DNA from: a virus
Reading direction: 5' to 3' (one strand)
Virus record (IMG/VR): IMGVR_UViG_3300010296_000074
Location: 1-25,389 of that record
Length of the DNA: 25,389 bases
In this document: positions 23,367-25,389 of the stretch, in pieces
How positions within the stretch are numbered: the first letter of the stretch is position 1
Layout: the number at the start of each line of letters is the position of its first letter
Notes under the pieces: generated by a model
Database searches by the model: none
Seen by the model: only the letters and a program-made list of their open reading frames with translations
Told to the model about the DNA's origin: nothing
Made by a program: the position numbers and the translations under genes

Positions 23367-24056
23367 ATGACATCGTCTGCTCTTAGGCCTCCCAATATGG
23401 ATGACTGCAAGCCGAAAGGCCTCTGCGTAGATCCAAGTGGAGTTGAAACGGTTTTTGCTATTGATACCCCCTGCTATCCAGGGCGTGATTTTGATGAATG
23501 CAATTGCACTTGTGAAGGTGATCCTGACGACCCGTGCAGCGAATATACACAGCAGGATCTAGTTATTATCGCAGATCCTTTTAATTCTCCTTTTTCGGTC
23601 ACAGGATTGTATCAGTTTAATGGAGGACTTTCAGGGCAAACGAGGGAGTTGTATATTAGCTACACAGCCGTGAGTTGGCCTAGGTTTGAGCTTACATTTA
23701 ATAGTCTAAAATATGGAGGAGCGATCATAAACATCAAAGACAGTTACACGGGCAGAACCTATTTTAACAATCAAACGATTGGCATTGAGCCAGGTAGAGG
23801 TGTCTGTGCAGACGAATTCACAGGACTGTGCGGAAAAACGGGCTGTGGAATTGAAGGGGTTTTGACAGTTACGCTTAGAGATATTGGCCAATCACTTGAC
23901 AATCGGTTTGACATTACGCGCAGCTGGACTAGCTGTCCTCTTCTCGGCGGCCTTGACGTGTGCGAAGGAGGGGTTATCCAGGGTTGTGGGCAGGGAGATT
24001 TTCAGCTGTTCGGCAGGTTCGAAGGAGTCTGGTCTGCTAGCTGTTTTAATGAATAA
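23367..24056 (+). CDS. Cysteine-rich protein of unknown function
   Basis: A 229-residue protein. The frame is open further upstream, back to 23193, but that part overlaps the zinc-protein gene; ATG 23367, one base after its stop, is the natural start. The N-terminal 60 residues hold many cysteines (DECNCTCEGDPDDPCSEY); the middle is beta-rich (LYQFNGGLSGQTRELYISY); the C-terminal third has further cysteines (GLCGKTGCGIEG, GLDVCEGG, IQGCGQG). Together with the 854-residue protein this is the second Cys-rich product of the region, hinting at a shared disulfide-stabilised outer structure. No domain is recognised. Confidence 0.6.
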   Translation: MTSSALRPPNMDDCKPKGLCVDPSGVETVFAIDTPCYPGRDFDECNCTCEGDPDDPCSEYTQQDLVIIADPFNSPFSVTGLYQFNGGLSGQTRELYISYTAVSWPRFELTFNSLKYGGAIINIKDSYTGRTYFNNQTIGIEPGRGVCADEFTGLCGKTGCGIEGVLTVTLRDIGQSLDNRFDITRSWTSCPLLGGLDVCEGGVIQGCGQGDFQLFGRFEGVWSASCFNE

Positions 24057-24064
24057 ATAGGCCT

Positions 24065-24076
24065 TAGGCATACTAC
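24065..24076 (+). promoter_or_regulatory. Candidate phage late promoter for the scaffold gene
   Basis: TAGGCATACTAC, nearly identical to the copy at 22954. Its 3' end overlaps a 10-bp inverted repeat (24075-24099). The distance to ATG 24116 is 39 bases, longer than in most copies; GTG 24098, at 21 bases, is an alternative start. Confidence 0.5.
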
Positions 24077-24107
24077 CCCTGTAACATTCTTACAGGGGTG
24101 ATCCCTG
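24075..24107 (+). promoter_or_regulatory. Perfect 10-bp inverted repeat and competing stem upstream of scaffold
   Basis: ACCCCTGTAA (24075-24084) and TTACAGGGGT (24090-24099) are perfect complements around a CATTC loop. CAGGG (24093-24097) can instead pair with CCCTG (24103-24107). There is no T tract, so it is a poor terminator. It overlaps the predicted transcription start, so it could be an operator for a dimeric regulator or a switchable leader hairpin. Confidence 0.55.
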
Positions 24108-24115
24108 TCTATAAC

Positions 24116-24853
24116 ATGTCCGAAGAAAACCTCAACGCTTCTGCAGAGAATGCAGCACCCGAGGCAGCCGCTCCCGCTCCAGCGAGTACCGGTGAAGAAA
24201 TGATGCCTCGCTCAGAGGCCGAGAACTTGCTGAAGGCTCTCAAGGCTGAGCGCGAAGCACGCAAACAGTATGAGCGAGAGGTCAAGGAGACCAAGGCTCA
24301 TCTGGAAAAGTTCGCAGAGATCAACCCCGAGGAATATACTAAACTGCAGCAGGAAGCCGCCGAGGCCGCTCGTCTGCAAGCTCAATGGGGCGAGGCTCGT
24401 GATGCCATCGAAACCAAGTACTCACAGCAAGCCCAGGAGGCTCGCCAAGAAGCTGAAGGTGCCATCAAGGCTTTGGCTGCCTATAAAAAGCAGTACGCTC
24501 TTGAGAAAGTGTTTAATGCTGCAGGCGGCCGTACTGACTCTGTTGATGGAGTGTCTTTCTTTGACTTGATGGCTGGCCAGCTGGGTGGCAACTTCCGCCA
24601 GGAAGCCGATGGCTCTCTGACCGTTGTTGATGCCTCTGGCGACCCCATGCTCGACAAGGAGTCTGGCAAGCGCATCACGCCTGAAGACTACCTATCTAGC
24701 TATAAGCATCACCCTGTTTTTGGTACGTTCTTTAAGGGCGCCAAGGGTAGTGGAGCTGGTATCGGCTACGGTGGCACTGATGCCAACGGCATGCCCGTAG
24801 AGGATCTCTCTGGACTGAGCGCTGAGGAGATGTTCCAAAGAGCTTTTGGATGA
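24116..24853 (+). CDS. Capsid scaffolding protein
   Basis: A 245-residue protein with the classical scaffold profile: a disordered Ala/Pro/Glu N-terminus (1-30), a long charged helix/coiled coil (about 30-130, EAENLLKALKAEREARKQYE onward), then a shorter C-terminal part ending EDLSGLSAEEMFQRAFG. It lies immediately before the major capsid gene, as scaffolds do, and would template prohead assembly and then leave or be degraded. Codon use is clean, like the tail tube gene, implying high expression. ATG 24116 is preferred; GTG 24098 would add six residues and lies inside the hairpin. A terminator follows, so capsid expression is set separately. Confidence 0.8.
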   Translation: MSEENLNASAENAAPEAAAPAPASTGEEMMPRSEAENLLKALKAEREARKQYEREVKETKAHLEKFAEINPEEYTKLQQEAAEAARLQAQWGEARDAIETKYSQQAQEARQEAEGAIKALAAYKKQYALEKVFNAAGGRTDSVDGVSFFDLMAGQLGGNFRQEADGSLTVVDASGDPMLDKESGKRITPEDYLSSYKHHPVFGTFFKGAKGSGAGIGYGGTDANGMPVEDLSGLSAEEMFQRAFG

Positions 24854-24885
24854 TATACTGTAAACTCAGAACGGAATCTGATGTG

Positions 24886-24908
24886 CGGCCTCTTCGGGGG
24901 CCGTTTTT
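24886..24908 (+). terminator. Rho-independent terminator with UUCG tetraloop
   Basis: CGGCCTC (24886-24892) pairs with GGGGCCG (24897-24903, one T-G wobble) around a TTCG loop closed by C-G, followed by five Ts (24904-24908). It separates scaffold from capsid. Confidence 0.9.
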
Positions 24909-24914
24909 CATGGT

Positions 24915-24926
24915 TAGGCATAATAT
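24915..24926 (+). promoter_or_regulatory. Candidate phage late promoter for the major capsid gene
   Basis: TAGGCATAATAT directly follows the terminator. If positions 5-10 act as a -10 box, transcription starts near 24931, about two bases before the first ATG of the leader micro-ORF chain. Confidence 0.55.
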
Positions 24927-24932
24927 ATTTAG

Positions 24933-25047
24933 ATGATACCCTCAAGGGTCGTTTCGTGATGAGGCGAACTGGACAGGGTGTCCTGAGGCAATGAGCGCGA
25001 CGCTCGGCGACTCGATCACCCAAACCTCTTCACCTTCATCTTTTTAG
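24933..25047 (+). promoter_or_regulatory. Capsid leader: three chained micro-ORFs and three hairpins
   Basis: Micro-ORF 1 runs 24933-24959 (MIPSRVVS), micro-ORF 2 runs 24959-24994 (MRRTGQGVLRQ) and micro-ORF 3 runs 24991-25047 (MSATLGDSITQTSSPSSF). They overlap as TGATG and ATGA, and the last stop is 9 bases before the capsid ATG. The same stretch has stems ACCC/GGGT with a TCAA loop (24938-24949), GGACA/TGTCC (24971-24983) and GAGCG/CGCTC (24993-25005). It may act as a translational relay or as a structured stabiliser; the peptides themselves need not matter. Confidence 0.4.
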
Positions 25048-25056
25048 GTATTTATC

Positions 25057-25389
25057 ATGGCGTTAACATTGCTCGAGGCACAAAAGCACGCTCGTACTCC
25101 TCAAGAGCTTGCTGTTGTGACCGAACTGGCCGCCGGTCAGCTCATGTCTGTTCTCCCTTTCCGCAACATCGAAGGCAACGGCCTTTTTTGGAAGCGTGAA
25201 GAGAGCCTGCCCGATGTGGGATTCCGTAACTACAACGGCTCCCTAGCCGAGTCCTACGCTGAAGTCAGCCAGCAGTCCGAGAGCCTGAAGCTCTTCGGTG
25301 GCGACATCAAGGTTGACCGCGCTATCGTGGCCCTCGAAGGCGCTCAAGCCAAGGCTTATCAGGTGCAGTCCCGCGTCCGCGCAATGCGC
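25057..25389 (+). CDS. Major capsid protein, 3' partial
   Basis: Open from ATG 25057 to the window edge, 111 codons visible. The N-terminus (ALTLLEAQKHARTPQELAVV), then VLPFRNIEGNGLFWKREESLP and, further on, SESLKLFGGDIKVDRAIV, resembles HK97-fold capsid proteins, in which an early L-P-F-x-x-I-E-G-N strand leads into the E-loop and a G-G-D-x-x-V-D-R segment begins the P domain. It follows a scaffold gene, has its own terminator-insulated promoter-like motif, and uses the cleanest codons in the window (CGC, ATC, AAC, GGC), all as expected for the most abundant virion protein. The start has no strong Shine-Dalgarno. Another motif-like TAGGTATTTATC (25045-25056) abuts the ATG. Confidence 0.8.
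   Translation, partial: MALTLLEAQKHARTPQELAVVTELAAGQLMSVLPFRNIEGNGLFWKREESLPDVGFRNYNGSLAESYAEVSQQSESLKLFGGDIKVDRAIVALEGAQAKAYQVQSRVRAMR

Overview
The window is a densely packed structural (virion morphogenesis) region of a long-tailed, non-contractile tailed phage (siphovirus type). All genes but one lie on the + strand and abut or overlap, with no stretch over about 300 bases lacking a gene. The fibre proteins (LxDLxDV repeats, GTVTSI/ITVDSTGRV repeats, a C-terminus ending YRLKT), a CxxC/CGCFM zinc protein and the general style recall marine cyanobacterial phages. That host assignment is an inference from protein style, not from a match.

Layout. 1-913: two head-tail/neck genes, the first cut by the window edge and the second a gp10-like tail-completion protein. 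951-2110: a tail assembly chaperone pair joined by a lambda-type -1 frameshift at GGGAAAG. 2103-2598: an HNH endonuclease on the opposite strand, preceded by a coupled 17-codon ORF. 2671-4113: tail terminator, then the major tail tube protein with an amber stop followed in frame by an 83-codon C-terminal extension, closed by a strong terminator. 4157-9610: an 1817-residue tape measure protein whose C-terminus carries 13 tandem 27-residue repeats. 9628-14212: distal tail and small baseplate/fibre proteins. 14242-16806: an 854-residue protein with over 100 cysteines and fifteen C-x5-C-x5-C-x4-C repeats. 16834-22953: two large tail fibre proteins. 22985-24056: a zinc-ribbon-like protein and a second Cys-rich protein. 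24116-25389: scaffold and major capsid protein (MCP, cut by the window edge), separated by a UUCG-tetraloop terminator.

The most unusual global signal is a 12-base intergenic motif, TAGGNATNCTAN (G3, G4, A6 and T10 invariant in the 12 + strand copies I found). It precedes every gene that opens a new translation block and is absent before genes coupled to their upstream neighbour. It usually sits 18-21 bases before the start codon, and in six copies it is followed after exactly three bases by AG. Positions 5-10 resemble a -10 box and no -35 box is evident, so I read it as a family of compact phage late promoters with very short, mostly Shine-Dalgarno-free leaders. In front of the three genes expected to need the highest expression (tail tube, scaffold, capsid) the leader is longer and contains hairpins, or in the capsid case a chain of three stop/start-overlapping micro-ORFs.

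How the genes work together: scaffold and MCP build the head; neck proteins and the tail terminator join head and tail; G/GT chaperones load the tape measure; the tube protein polymerises around it; the distal, Cys-rich and fibre proteins form the host-contact end. The order is unusual: the chaperones precede the tube gene, and scaffold/MCP follow the fibres.
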